A DNA stretch of 64,000 nucleotides from Nocardia transvalensis (GTDB lineage Bacteria; Actinomycetota; Actinomycetes; Mycobacteriales; Mycobacteriaceae): contig NZ_JADLQQ010000013.1 of the NCBI RefSeq assembly GCF_015477765.1, forward strand, positions 124,001 to 188,000. The letters run 5' to 3'. The notes below the pieces were generated by a model that was not told the origin of the DNA, ran no database searches, and saw only the letters and a program-made list of their open reading frames with translations. Below, piece by piece: positions 26,180-34,427 of the stretch. Every line of letters begins with the position of its first letter. Within the stretch, counting starts at the first letter, position 1. A program made the position numbers and the translations under genes.

Positions 26180-26758
26180 ATGCGCACCCTCGGATACTGC
26201 GAGCACTGCCGCAAGGTCAAAAACGTCACCATCTCCGCGAACAACCTGATACGCAACCGCCTGATCGGCATGTGCGACGACTGCGCCGCTGACCATCAGC
26301 CGCCAACCATCCGCGCAGCGCGTGACCGCAGCGACTCCGTACTGCCCGCGACCGCTGGGGGCGATAACGCTGCACGGCCCGACGATCGGACGCCATCGCC
26401 ACACCCGGGTGCGGCACCTCCGCGCCCCGCCCGCAATCCCGAAGATCCACCGCCGCAACCACATCCGCACCCTCAGCCGACCGACCGGACACTCCCCGCG
26501 AGCGACTCATCGAACCACTCGACCCGATTCGACACCGCCCCTTCGCTGGACATGCCAGTCGAGGTCGTCTGCGATACTTGCGGCAAGGCCGAAACCTTCC
26601 TGGTCAACCGCGCCAGGTTCACCGCATGGTATGAGCGCCGGATGCTGATCCAGGACGCGCTCGCACACCTGTCGATCCCCGACCGCGAGTTCGTCAAGTC
26701 CCGCATCTGCCCTGCCTGCTGGACCGGCATGTTCGGCTCCGGCCCTTTCCATCCCTGA
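26180..26758 (+). CDS. Small protein with two zinc-ribbon-like Cys clusters
   Basis: A 192-aa protein with ATG 26180 (GAAAGG upstream); an in-frame GTG at 26147 is an alternative. The N-terminal part has YCEHCRK and MCDDCA (about residues 7-40), spaced as one zinc ribbon. A long Pro/His-rich disordered linker comes next (45-125). A C-terminal domain has VCDTCGKAETF and RICPACWTGM, the second metal site. The central helix of that domain (FTAWYERRMLIQDALAHL) could mediate dimerisation. Function unknown; a nucleic-acid or protein adaptor is plausible. Confidence 0.6.
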   Translation: MRTLGYCEHCRKVKNVTISANNLIRNRLIGMCDDCAADHQPPTIRAARDRSDSVLPATAGGDNAARPDDRTPSPHPGAAPPRPARNPEDPPPQPHPHPQPTDRTLPASDSSNHSTRFDTAPSLDMPVEVVCDTCGKAETFLVNRARFTAWYERRMLIQDALAHLSIPDREFVKSRICPACWTGMFGSGPFHP

Positions 26759-26879
26759 CTCCGGCCATCGCCCCTGATGCGGCTTCCCGACCTGCCTTGA
26801 CGGCACATCCGGGAGTGCACCGCTGGACCCGCACTCCTCGGCCGTCCGGACGGAGATGTCCATGTTGTGGGCGGGTCCG

Positions 26880-27006
26880 CCCGTGTGGCGGGCGCTTGTG
26901 ATGCTGCCGACGGCGATCGGTCGTGTGTCAAGCCTGCGGGAAAAGCGCCCGCAGGCTTGACACCCTTCCCGACGCCGTGGCGAGGGGGACGCGCCCGCCG
27001 CACGGG
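26880..27006. repeat. Nested hairpin element, copy 3
   Basis: The outer arms CCCGTGTGGCGGGCGC (26880-26895) and 26991-27006 pair over 16 bp with one G-T wobble. The inner arms GTGTCAAGCCTGCGGG (26925-26940) and 26948-26963 pair perfectly around the loop AAAAGCG. The left flank GCCGACGGCG.TCGGTCGT is shared with copy 2. It lies 53 bp before the start of the next gene. Confidence 0.9.
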
Positions 27007-27059
27007 CCGAGCCCCGCCTCTGCGAGTGCTCGCACTGCCCCTCGTCACAGGAGTGAGCC

Positions 27060-27878
27060 ATGAAACTTCTCTACACCGCGACGTGGACCGACCACGCCCC
27101 ACACGCACTCGCATCCGCGATGGCGGCGTTCACAACCTGGGTCGCCGCCGAGGCATCGGTCAACTCTTTTATCACAGCACGCCAACAGTTTTCGCGCCCC
27201 GATCACGACGAGTACTCGGCGTCGCTCGTCGAGTTGCGTGACGGAAACGACATTCGGCGGACACGGCTGCGCGCTGTGCAGGACCGCCGCCTGTCCGGCA
27301 TCTTTTCCACGACCATCAGCGTCGAGGTGCGGGGCGAGGCCCGATCGTGCGCCGCCCCGTCGATCGTGACGTCGCTGCTCGATCACGGCCTGCGGCCGGC
27401 GGTGGGCGAGGATCTGCTGACCACGACACCTCGCTACATTGCCGGGGCAGCCGCCGGTGAACAGCTGGCCGAGCAGGTATCGGCGTTCGATCGTCGCGTG
27501 CCGATCGTGGTGATGATGCACATGCCCGACCTGTTCACCCGCCTGCGCCGTAGCGCGTCCGGCTTCGACACGATCGCGAACAGAACCGCTGCCGCGGTCG
27601 CGGGCGTGGCCAATGTCGTGGTCGCCGACCCCGGTGGCGTCGCGGGGTTCAACGACGCACTCGGCCCCGACCACGCCGTCGGTCCCGGGCACTTGCGGAT
27701 CTTTCGACCGGGCGTGGATCCGGCGGTCGACGGCGAGCACGCCAATCACCCGTGGCTTTCACCCGGCCGCTGGTACGCCGACGAGTATCTGGCGCCCCGC
27801 TACGTGGCTCGCCGCACGGCCACCCCGCACGCCGCCGCACCACAACGCTGCCGCGCGCGCGTGCCCGAACTGGTCTGA
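27060..27878 (+). CDS. Uncharacterised protein (272 aa) downstream of hairpin copy 3
   Basis: Start ATG 27060 follows AGGAGTGAGCC. The N-terminal half alternates strands and helices (TATWTDHAPHALASAMAAF; TRLRAVQDRRLSGIFSTTIS). The C-terminal half has a Rossmann-like run: RRVPIVVMMHMPDLFTRLRR, then AAVAGVANVVVADPGGVAGF and PGHLRIFRPGVDP. That run resembles an unnamed domain in large actinobacterial proteins where a strand ending in HVVV is followed by a Gly-containing turn, but I cannot assign a function. It is the only gene directly behind hairpin copy 3, and a 124-bp gap follows. Confidence 0.55.
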   Translation: MKLLYTATWTDHAPHALASAMAAFTTWVAAEASVNSFITARQQFSRPDHDEYSASLVELRDGNDIRRTRLRAVQDRRLSGIFSTTISVEVRGEARSCAAPSIVTSLLDHGLRPAVGEDLLTTTPRYIAGAAAGEQLAEQVSAFDRRVPIVVMMHMPDLFTRLRRSASGFDTIANRTAAAVAGVANVVVADPGGVAGFNDALGPDHAVGPGHLRIFRPGVDPAVDGEHANHPWLSPGRWYADEYLAPRYVARRTATPHAAAPQRCRARVPELV

Positions 27879-28002
27879 GGTTCCGCGACCACCGGTCAGT
27901 GCCGGATTCCGGCGGGCCGCGCGACGAGCAGCGGACCGCCGGAAGCGCGCGTGGGCACCGCCGGGATCGCGAACGCCCTGCTCGTAGGAAGGGATAAATC
28001 TT

Positions 28003-28626
28003 ATGCCGGGAGCACGTAAGCGCCGTGCCAGCCGAACAGCCGCGGTGATTCCGCTTGTGAAACAGCTGCAGACGCACGGCCGCGAATGCGACAACGTCTG
28101 GTGGGTCCGCAGAAGCGATCGGCAGGACTGGTTCTGGCTGACCACACCCTTGTCAGTCAACGCCCGCGGCGACACCGCGATTCAGGAATCCAATTACGAC
28201 GTCGCGCAACAATATATCGTCGCTGTCTCACCGTTCGGCACCGACTATCGCATCGATCTGTGGCCGGGCGGGCAGATCCACACCCTGACCATACGCGCCG
28301 ACGACGCCGCCGCGCTGCGTGAGCTCGACCGGATCATCGCTGCGTTGCAGGACTACCCGATCCTCGACGAGCAGGACGTCTCGGCGCGGGAGTGGGACCA
28401 CAATCATCCCGACGGCGGCGAACGCGAATGCTACGCCGAACCGGGCTGTAGCTGCGTCTACAGCACACATCGCCACCATGTGGAGGTCACGGCCGACGGC
28501 ACCGCCTATCCCGAGTGTGCGATCTGCGGGAGCAACGTCGACGACTGGGAACCTGGCCGATACGACCCCACCGATCCGCGTCCCGATCCGCCTGCCGATC
28601 GCCAGTCGACGGACCCCCGATCATGA
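28003..28626 (+). CDS. Uncharacterised Cys-containing protein (207 aa) coupled to primase
   Basis: Start ATG 28003 after GAAGGGATAAATCTT. The basic N-terminus (MPGARKRRASRTAAV) precedes an alpha/beta core (NVWWVRRSDRQDWFWLTTPL; YRIDLWPGGQIHTLTIRADD) and a Cys/His-rich C-terminal part with CYAEPGCSC, STHRHHVEV and PECAICGSNVDDWEPG, likely a zinc site. Its stop overlaps the primase-polymerase start (ATGA), which suggests a role in replication of the element. Family not recognised. Confidence 0.6.
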   Translation: MPGARKRRASRTAAVIPLVKQLQTHGRECDNVWWVRRSDRQDWFWLTTPLSVNARGDTAIQESNYDVAQQYIVAVSPFGTDYRIDLWPGGQIHTLTIRADDAAALRELDRIIAALQDYPILDEQDVSAREWDHNHPDGGERECYAEPGCSCVYSTHRHHVEVTADGTAYPECAICGSNVDDWEPGRYDPTDPRPDPPADRQSTDPRS

Positions 28627-29558
28627 CCGTCGAACAGTGGGCGGACGCGGTCGCCGTGCAATTGGCCCGCATCGCGCCGGGTGCCCCCTTCAGAGAACGG
28701 GTCGCGCCGATGATGCAGATGGCGCTGGCCGCAGCGTCGGCCGGGAACTATGTGTTTCCTTTGCGTCCAGGGGATAAGCGCCCGGCCATCAAAGGCTGGC
28801 AGGACGCGGCCACCCGAGAGCACGCCGATATCCGCCGATTCTGGCGCACGGTGCCGTTCAACATCGGTATCGCCTGCGGTCCCAGCCGACTGCTGGTCCT
28901 CGACCTCGACGCGGGTCCCGACGTCGACCCGCCGCCGCAATGGTCCGGCGCCGTCGACGGACGCGATGTGCTGACACGCCTGGCCGAGGCCGCAGGCCGG
29001 CCGGTTCCCTCTCAGACCCTGACCGTCCGCACCCCCGCCGGATGGCATCTCTACTTCCGGCCGCCACCGCGGTCGGATCTCGGCAGCAGCACCGCCCGGT
29101 TGGGGTGGCGTGTGGACACCCGTGGCGTCGGCGGCTATGTGGTCGCGCCCGGGTCGCGCTGCTCGGGCGGCGTGTATCGGATCGTTCGCCGCACACCGGT
29201 CGCGGATCTGCCCGACTGGCTGGCCGACGCGCTCACGCCACCGCTACGACCCCCGCGACATCCCTTGGTGCTACCCGACTATCGCGCCCACGCCTACATC
29301 TCGAAGGTTCTCCGTAGCGAGGCGGACGCGGTCACCTCCGCGCCCACCGGCCAACGGCATCTGACACTGCTGCGTGCCGCGGGGGCATTGGGGCGGCTCG
29401 TCGGCGGCGGAGAACTCGAGGAACACGAGGCTCGCGCGGTCCTACACGAGGCCGCCTGCCACCACATCGGATACGACGGATTCACCGAAGCCGAGGCTGC
29501 CCGGACCATCGACGACGGCCTCGCCTACGGGGCGCTCCGCCCACGCCGTATCAGCTGA
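28623..29558 (+). CDS. Bifunctional DNA primase/polymerase (prim-pol, AEP superfamily)
   Basis: A 311-aa replication protein. The N-terminal prim-pol fold is recognised by YVFPLRPGDKRPAIKGWQDA (near residue 43), NIGIACGPSRLLVLDLDAGP with the metal-binding DLD (near 95), TVRTPAGWHLYFR and DTRGVGGYVVAPGS (near 160), which are the canonical AEP motifs. The C-terminal 90 residues form a helical domain with TGQRHLTLLRAAGALGRLVG, similar to PriCT-type helices. No helicase domain is attached, so it would work with host helicase or the relaxase. It probably primes second-strand synthesis after conjugative transfer, a role known for element-borne primases. Confidence 0.82.
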   Translation: MTVEQWADAVAVQLARIAPGAPFRERVAPMMQMALAAASAGNYVFPLRPGDKRPAIKGWQDAATREHADIRRFWRTVPFNIGIACGPSRLLVLDLDAGPDVDPPPQWSGAVDGRDVLTRLAEAAGRPVPSQTLTVRTPAGWHLYFRPPPRSDLGSSTARLGWRVDTRGVGGYVVAPGSRCSGGVYRIVRRTPVADLPDWLADALTPPLRPPRHPLVLPDYRAHAYISKVLRSEADAVTSAPTGQRHLTLLRAAGALGRLVGGGELEEHEARAVLHEAACHHIGYDGFTEAEAARTIDDGLAYGALRPRRIS

Positions 29559-29710
29559 GCCTCGTCCGTCTCGCGAGTCCCGCCCCTTCGGCCGACGACC
29601 CGCCGACGCATCGTTTCACAACTCGAAACGGGCGTATCGGATCTTGCGGCGCTTCCCGGCTCGACCAGTGGCTCGACACCGCCGCTGTGCCTATTCCATT
29701 AAGGGCTGAT

Positions 29711-29917
29711 ATGACATCTGACCAGCCACGCGTGTGCCGCCATTGCGGCGATGACATCTGGCTCGACGAGTACCACAGCTGGCTCGCGGGCCCGTTCGCC
29801 TCCGCGCAGTGCGACTTCCATCTTGTTCGGTGTCTCAACTGCAACGGCGAAAAAGGTCACCTGGCCTGCCTGCGTTGCGTGGGCGACGGCTACGAGACCG
29901 GATTCCACGAACCGTAG
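29711..29917 (+). CDS. Small multi-Cys zinc-binding protein (68 aa)
   Basis: ATG 29711 gives MTSDQPRVCRHCGDDIWLDE. Cys pairs follow the pattern VCRHCG, then RCLNCNGEKGH and LACLRCVGDGYETG, the last resembling the CxxCxGxG zinc units of DnaJ-like proteins. It is compact with no signal or membrane segment. It is likely a small zinc-ribbon adaptor or chaperone-like protein. It lies 100 bp before the ParB-like gene. Confidence 0.65.
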   Translation: MTSDQPRVCRHCGDDIWLDEYHSWLAGPFASAQCDFHLVRCLNCNGEKGHLACLRCVGDGYETGFHEP

Positions 29918-30017
29918 GCCCGCATCGCAGCGCCTGCGCACAGCAACACGACTGCAACGCCCGGCTGAAATCCGCGCGTCGATCCCGGCAACCTTTGAAA
30001 CATCAAGGGAGACAACC

Positions 30018-31856
30018 ATGTCGATAGACATCGCCGAATCCGCACCAGTTTCCGAATCCACCGACGCTCTCGAACAACTCCTGGTCCAGCCACCTTCGCT
30101 GGACCCCCGCATCCTGGTCGTGGACGACAACATCCGCCGAACTTTCGACGACACCTTTGAATCCGATCCCGAGCTGGTCCAGCTTCTGACCGACGTTCGC
30201 GAAGAAGGCGTCTCCATTCCGATCGTCGCCGAACTCACTCCCGACGGCAGTATCAGCGTCGTCGATGGCCAATTGCGTGTACTGGCGGCGCGCAAAGCAG
30301 GTCTGGACGCCGTACCAGGTTGGGTCCGCCGCGCCCCCGACCTCGACGACAAAACCCGGGCGCTGACGCGGGTCACAAAGCAACTCGGCACATACCGCCG
30401 CGTCGCCTTGTCCAAGGGCGATCACGCTGCGGCGGTGGCGCTCATGCTGGATCTCGGCATGCCGATCACCAAAGTTTCCAAGGCAACTCAGCTGAAGAAG
30501 GACGTCGTGAAAACCACGGCCCTGATCGGCAAGTCGCCAACGGCCCGACGACTGCTCGACGAAGGCTCACTGGACCTCGCACAGCTCGAGGTGATCGCGG
30601 AATTCGAGAATGCCGGCGACACCGACGCCGTAGCACGCTTGGAACAGACCGACGCCCGCGATTTCAACTGGACCGCGCAGTTGTTGCGCCACGAGCGTGA
30701 CCAGACGCTCGCCCAGCAGGCTGAGGCTCTCAGCTACACCGAACAGGGCTATCGCGTCCTCAGCGAGGACGACTTCGCGCAGGGCGCCGACGTCTACGTG
30801 CCGATCGAAGACGTTCGCACCCTCGACGGCCTGCAGATCACGCCCGCCGCCACCCGGCAACACGCCGCGTTGTGGGCGGTTTACCTCGAGCACCTCAACG
30901 ACGAGCTCGACATCACCGACGCCGAGACCGGAGTACCTGTCGATCCCGACACTGTGGACTGGGACACCGACAAGGACCGCACCGCCCAGGCCGCCGACGG
31001 GCTGCGCCACGCCGACACCCTCAAACTGTCACCGTGGCGTCCGTGGTGGTACATCCGGCCCGACGACATGACCGCCGCCGGCGTCATGCCCGCACCCATG
31101 GATTATGACGTCGAACTCACCGAGCTCGACCCTGTATCACCTCCGACCGGAGACAACGACGATTCGGGTGTCCACTCCGAGGAACTCGAACCCGCCGCCC
31201 CCGGCACCGTGGCCTCCGTCGACGATCCTGACGACACCGCCGAGATCGAGGACCCGCACGAAGCCCAGCGCCGCGACGCGGCTCGAATCGAGGCCGAGCG
31301 TCTGGCCGCCGAACAGGCCGCCAGAGTAGAGGCTGCCCGTGCGGAGGCGGCGCGCTTGGCCGCTGAGCGCCGTGAGGCCGAGCGACAGGCAGCCGCGCGG
31401 ATCGACAAGCTCTGTGACCAGGCCAAGGCCGTCAACGCCGCCCGCCGCGATTGGCTGGTCGAGCACATCGTGCCGCGAAAGACCCTCACCAAGGACGAGG
31501 CCCAGTTCGTCGCCGCATCGCTGCTGCGTGATCCGGAGCTGTTGAGCCGGTTCGGTGCCGCTCACATGGCGCTGCGGCTGCTGGGATTCGACAACGTCGA
31601 AGACGTCGTCGCGTCATTGCCCGAGGCGACCCGAGGCCGGGCCGACGTCTATGTCTACGTCCTTGTTCTCGCAGGCTATGAACGGCTGATCACCAAGGAT
31701 CTGTGGCGGATGCGCGAGGTCGCATCCGGGCGGGAGAACCACGAGAATGTGGCGTTCTACCTGCGGTTCCTCGGCACGCGCGGCTACCCCCTGGTCGCCA
31801 TCGAACTCGCCGCGCTCGGTGAGATCGACCCGGACTCCATCGAGATCGACCTCTAA
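30018..31856 (+). CDS. ParB/Spo0J-like protein with long coiled-coil and C-terminal helical domain
   Basis: A 612-aa protein. Residues 28-100 form a ParB N-terminal domain (DPRILVVDDNIRRTF... SIPIVAELTPDGSISVVDGQLRVLAARKAG) with GQLR in place of the GERR box. Residues 125-200 contain an HTH-like region (DLGMPITKVSKATQLKKDVV; SLDLAQLEVIAEF). After an acidic linker, residues 410-470 form an Ala/Arg/Glu coiled coil (RIEAERLAAEQAARVEAARA), then a C-terminal domain with VPRKTLTKDEAQFVAASLL. ParB-like proteins partition or regulate DNA. No ParA gene is adjacent; the ParA-like protein near 60 kb is a possible partner. RBS AAGGGAG precedes ATG 30018. Confidence 0.8.
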   Translation: MSIDIAESAPVSESTDALEQLLVQPPSLDPRILVVDDNIRRTFDDTFESDPELVQLLTDVREEGVSIPIVAELTPDGSISVVDGQLRVLAARKAGLDAVPGWVRRAPDLDDKTRALTRVTKQLGTYRRVALSKGDHAAAVALMLDLGMPITKVSKATQLKKDVVKTTALIGKSPTARRLLDEGSLDLAQLEVIAEFENAGDTDAVARLEQTDARDFNWTAQLLRHERDQTLAQQAEALSYTEQGYRVLSEDDFAQGADVYVPIEDVRTLDGLQITPAATRQHAALWAVYLEHLNDELDITDAETGVPVDPDTVDWDTDKDRTAQAADGLRHADTLKLSPWRPWWYIRPDDMTAAGVMPAPMDYDVELTELDPVSPPTGDNDDSGVHSEELEPAAPGTVASVDDPDDTAEIEDPHEAQRRDAARIEAERLAAEQAARVEAARAEAARLAAERREAERQAAARIDKLCDQAKAVNAARRDWLVEHIVPRKTLTKDEAQFVAASLLRDPELLSRFGAAHMALRLLGFDNVEDVVASLPEATRGRADVYVYVLVLAGYERLITKDLWRMREVASGRENHENVAFYLRFLGTRGYPLVAIELAALGEIDPDSIEIDL

Positions 31857-31893
31857 ACGAACCCCGCCATCGCGATCCGTTGATCCCCGTGTT

Positions 31894-31932
31894 CGCCGGT
31901 GTGCCCAATCCAGGCACACCGGCGACTGCTTT
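31894..31932 (+). terminator. Hairpin terminator after the ParB-like gene
   Basis: CGCCGGTGTGCC (31894-31905) pairs perfectly with GGCACACCGGCG (31913-31924) across a 7-base loop, followed by ACTGCTTTCT. It lies between the ParB-like and DUF932-like genes. Confidence 0.7.
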
Positions 31933-31962
31933 CTCACCGTTTCCCGATTGGAGAGGTTTCTC

Positions 31963-33186
31963 ATGTCCGTGCTCACCGGCGTCCGCAACGCCGCACTCGA
32001 CGACATGGTCGCTCTGCTGCAATCCCAGCAGGCCGCCAAACTCGACATAGTCACCCCCGCCACCGCGTTGACCTGCCGTGACGGATTCATCGAACTGACC
32101 GGGGCGGACCCCGTCATCGACGAGGCCGGTCTCACCCCGGTCGACGGCCGGTACTTGCCGACTGCCTCCGCCGACGGCGACCTCGCCGAGAAACTCGACA
32201 TATCCCGCCGCTACCTGCGCCACCTGCGCGACACCGGCCGACTGGACCTGTTCGACGTGAACATCAACGGCAAAATCCATGGCCGCGTCCCCGGCTCCGA
32301 CAGCCGACATGAACCCGACCAGCGAAAGTTCCTCTTACGGACCTTCCGCGGAGATCCCGGCGGACCCGGGATGCTGCGGGCAGTCCTGTCGGACCGCTTC
32401 GGCATCTGCGACAACTTCGATGTGCTAACCGCCGTTCTCGACGGCATCAACCAGGCAGACACCCCGGTCACCATCCGCTCCTGCGACCTGACCGACTCCG
32501 CGATGCACGTCAAGGTCTACTCACCTGCCGTCGCCCAACTGGCTCCGGCTCTGCTCGCCAACTACCGCAACCCGTTCGCCGCACCACAACTCGCCCGCGA
32601 CCGCACCACCGTCACCACCCCGCCCGGCCGACCCGCCCATGCCGCCCCGTCATCCAGCGATCCGGGCCTGCCGGTCATGTTCGCCGGTTTCCGCTTCTCC
32701 AACTCAGAGACCGGCCACGGCGCGGTCGTGCTGAAACCGGAACTCTACGTCCAGGTCTGCGGCAACGGACTTACCCTGCCGATGCTGGCCGTTCGCGATG
32801 TTCACCTCGGCAGCCGACTCAAGGCCGGCGCTGTCGCCTGGTCCCAGGACACCTACGACAAGCAATTGGCCGTCGTGACGGCCAAAGCCCGCGACACGGT
32901 CCGGCATTGGCTCTCACCTGAGTTCCTCGCCGAACAGATCGCACTTCTGGATACCACGGCAACCACTCCGGTGACCGAACCGGATAAGACGATCACCGTC
33001 ATCGCCAAACAGATGCGCTTCTCCGACGCCGAACGTGCCGGAATTCTCAGCCATTTTGTGGCCGGAGGCCAGCTGACCGCCGCGGGCGTCGCGAACGCGG
33101 TCACCAGCTACAGCCAAACCGTCGCTGACCCCGACCGAGCCGACGCCCTCGACGACCTGGCTCTGCGCGCGATGACCCTCGTCTGA
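31963..33186 (+). CDS. DUF932-like phage/plasmid protein
   Basis: A 407-aa protein starting ATG 31963 after GGAGAGG. The length, an early RDGFIELTGADPVI segment, repeated beta-like stretches around FAGFRFSNSETGHGAVVLKP and LYVQVCGNGLTLPMLAVRDVHLGS, and the C-terminal QMRFSDAERAGILSHFVAGG pattern resemble DUF932 proteins found on phages and conjugative plasmids. Their role is not known; links to recombination or DNA modification have been suggested for some. It follows a terminator, so it may have its own promoter, and it sits between the ParB-like protein and the methyltransferase. Confidence 0.6.
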   Translation: MSVLTGVRNAALDDMVALLQSQQAAKLDIVTPATALTCRDGFIELTGADPVIDEAGLTPVDGRYLPTASADGDLAEKLDISRRYLRHLRDTGRLDLFDVNINGKIHGRVPGSDSRHEPDQRKFLLRTFRGDPGGPGMLRAVLSDRFGICDNFDVLTAVLDGINQADTPVTIRSCDLTDSAMHVKVYSPAVAQLAPALLANYRNPFAAPQLARDRTTVTTPPGRPAHAAPSSSDPGLPVMFAGFRFSNSETGHGAVVLKPELYVQVCGNGLTLPMLAVRDVHLGSRLKAGAVAWSQDTYDKQLAVVTAKARDTVRHWLSPEFLAEQIALLDTTATTPVTEPDKTITVIAKQMRFSDAERAGILSHFVAGGQLTAAGVANAVTSYSQTVADPDRADALDDLALRAMTLV

Positions 33187-33286
33187 TCCGGCGGCCCCAC
33201 AACGTCCCGCGGCGCATTCAACGCTGCGAGATCACCGAATGCGTTGCACCACAAAGTATTCCTATCCATTCAGGAGGTTGAAAGTC

Positions 33287-33466
33287 ATGGTCGATGTTCT
33301 CGCTCATACCGACTACGACCATCTGCTCTACCTAGGAACGGCGGACCCCGTCGCCGCGCTCGGTCCCGACGTCGCCGCCCGCTGGCGCGAACTGTTTCCC
33401 CAATGGACCGGCAAGTACTGGCTACGCCCGGTCAATCTCACCACTCGCGAAAAGGAGTCGAAATGA
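33287..33466 (+). CDS. Very small uncharacterised protein (59 aa)
   Basis: ATG 33287 follows an excellent CAGGAGG. The protein MVDVLAHTDYDHLLYLGTAD then has AALGPDVAARWRELFPQWTGKYWLRP and a charged end. It is compact and aromatic, without membrane segment. It ends in an ATGA overlap with the next gene, so both are made together. No family recognised. Confidence 0.6.
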   Translation: MVDVLAHTDYDHLLYLGTADPVAALGPDVAARWRELFPQWTGKYWLRPVNLTTREKESK

Positions 33467-34113
33467 CCGACCCCATAGCGTCTTTCACACCGGAGGTGAA
33501 GGTCAGTGACTCCAGGATCGTTTCGCTCAGTTTCAACTTCCGACGCTGGCGAGTGACAATCGGCAGCGCTGTCAGCTGGACCCGCAAACTCGATACAAGC
33601 GAGGTCCCCGCCGAGTTGCGGCGGAACCATATTCGGCAAACCGAAGTCACCGTCCCATCTGGGATCCTTCCGTCCGCTGAGGAGGTGGTCGCCGCGTGTG
33701 ATCCCCTGGCGGACCCACCCGAGGACGCCGTGCTCGGCGGGGTCCGCAGTCTGGCCCGGCTCGCCGCCGCCGACCACACCCACGCGACCGGTCACGAGGA
33801 TGATCCGCAGGAGCTGGAACTCACTCATGACGAGCTGCTCGAAATGATCGACCGCATCATCGCGCAGCGACTGCCGCGCGAGCGCTGGTACGCCATCGTG
33901 CACACCGAAACCGTGGCGGCGGTCATTGGGCGGCTGGTCGCGTTGACGGTCACCCGCGCAGCGATCACACCCCGGGCACCCGGACCGGACCGTGTCGCCG
34001 ACGAACTCGATACCGCGCTCGCCGACCTCAAAACCGCATACGACCAGCTCGTCACCGACCTGCTGTCCGGCCGGCGCCGCCTGCCGCGGTACCAGACCGC
34101 CCCGGCGGTCTGA
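33463..34113 (+). CDS. Uncharacterised helical protein (216 aa)
   Basis: ATG 33463 overlaps the preceding stop and has AAAGGAG upstream. The first 75 residues are beta-rich (RIVSLSFNFRRWRVTIGSAV). The rest is helical and acidic (THDELLEMIDRIIAQRLPRE; LDTALADLKTAYDQLVTDLL). No metal or nucleotide motif is visible and no family was recognised. It is the last gene before a strong terminator. Confidence 0.55.
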   Translation: MTDPIASFTPEVKVSDSRIVSLSFNFRRWRVTIGSAVSWTRKLDTSEVPAELRRNHIRQTEVTVPSGILPSAEEVVAACDPLADPPEDAVLGGVRSLARLAAADHTHATGHEDDPQELELTHDELLEMIDRIIAQRLPRERWYAIVHTETVAAVIGRLVALTVTRAAITPRAPGPDRVADELDTALADLKTAYDQLVTDLLSGRRRLPRYQTAPAV

Positions 34114-34134
34114 CCGGTCACCCACTCATTCGCG

Positions 34135-34177
34135 AACGGGTCCCGGCCAGAGGATAGCTGGCCGGGGCCCGTTCCTT
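34135..34177 (+). terminator. Hairpin terminator closing the DUF932-like operon
   Basis: The arms AACGGGTCCCGGCCAG (34135-34150) and CTGGCCGGGGCCCGTT (34158-34173) pair over 16 bp with one wobble and are followed by CCTTGTC. The rest of the gap to 34427 holds no convincing gene; it presumably carries the promoter of the methyltransferase. Confidence 0.75.
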
Positions 34178-34427
34178 GTCATCGTATGCAGTCCCCACTA
34201 ATGACATCCACCATCCACACCACACAGTCCCTCGGCACCGACGAGGCCGAGTCCGCGAGTTCTGCGCAGGCCGAGCCCAGCCGCGTTCTGTCGGCCGAAT
34301 TTTTCTGTCAGCAACCGGCGACACAACCGAGTCGGTGACGACGAACCCGGCCGACCGACGCGGTGGCGTGAATCGCTTTCGGTCTGAGTCGCCTGTCGCC
34401 TTGCTTGTCTTCTGAAGGGGTGTAACC

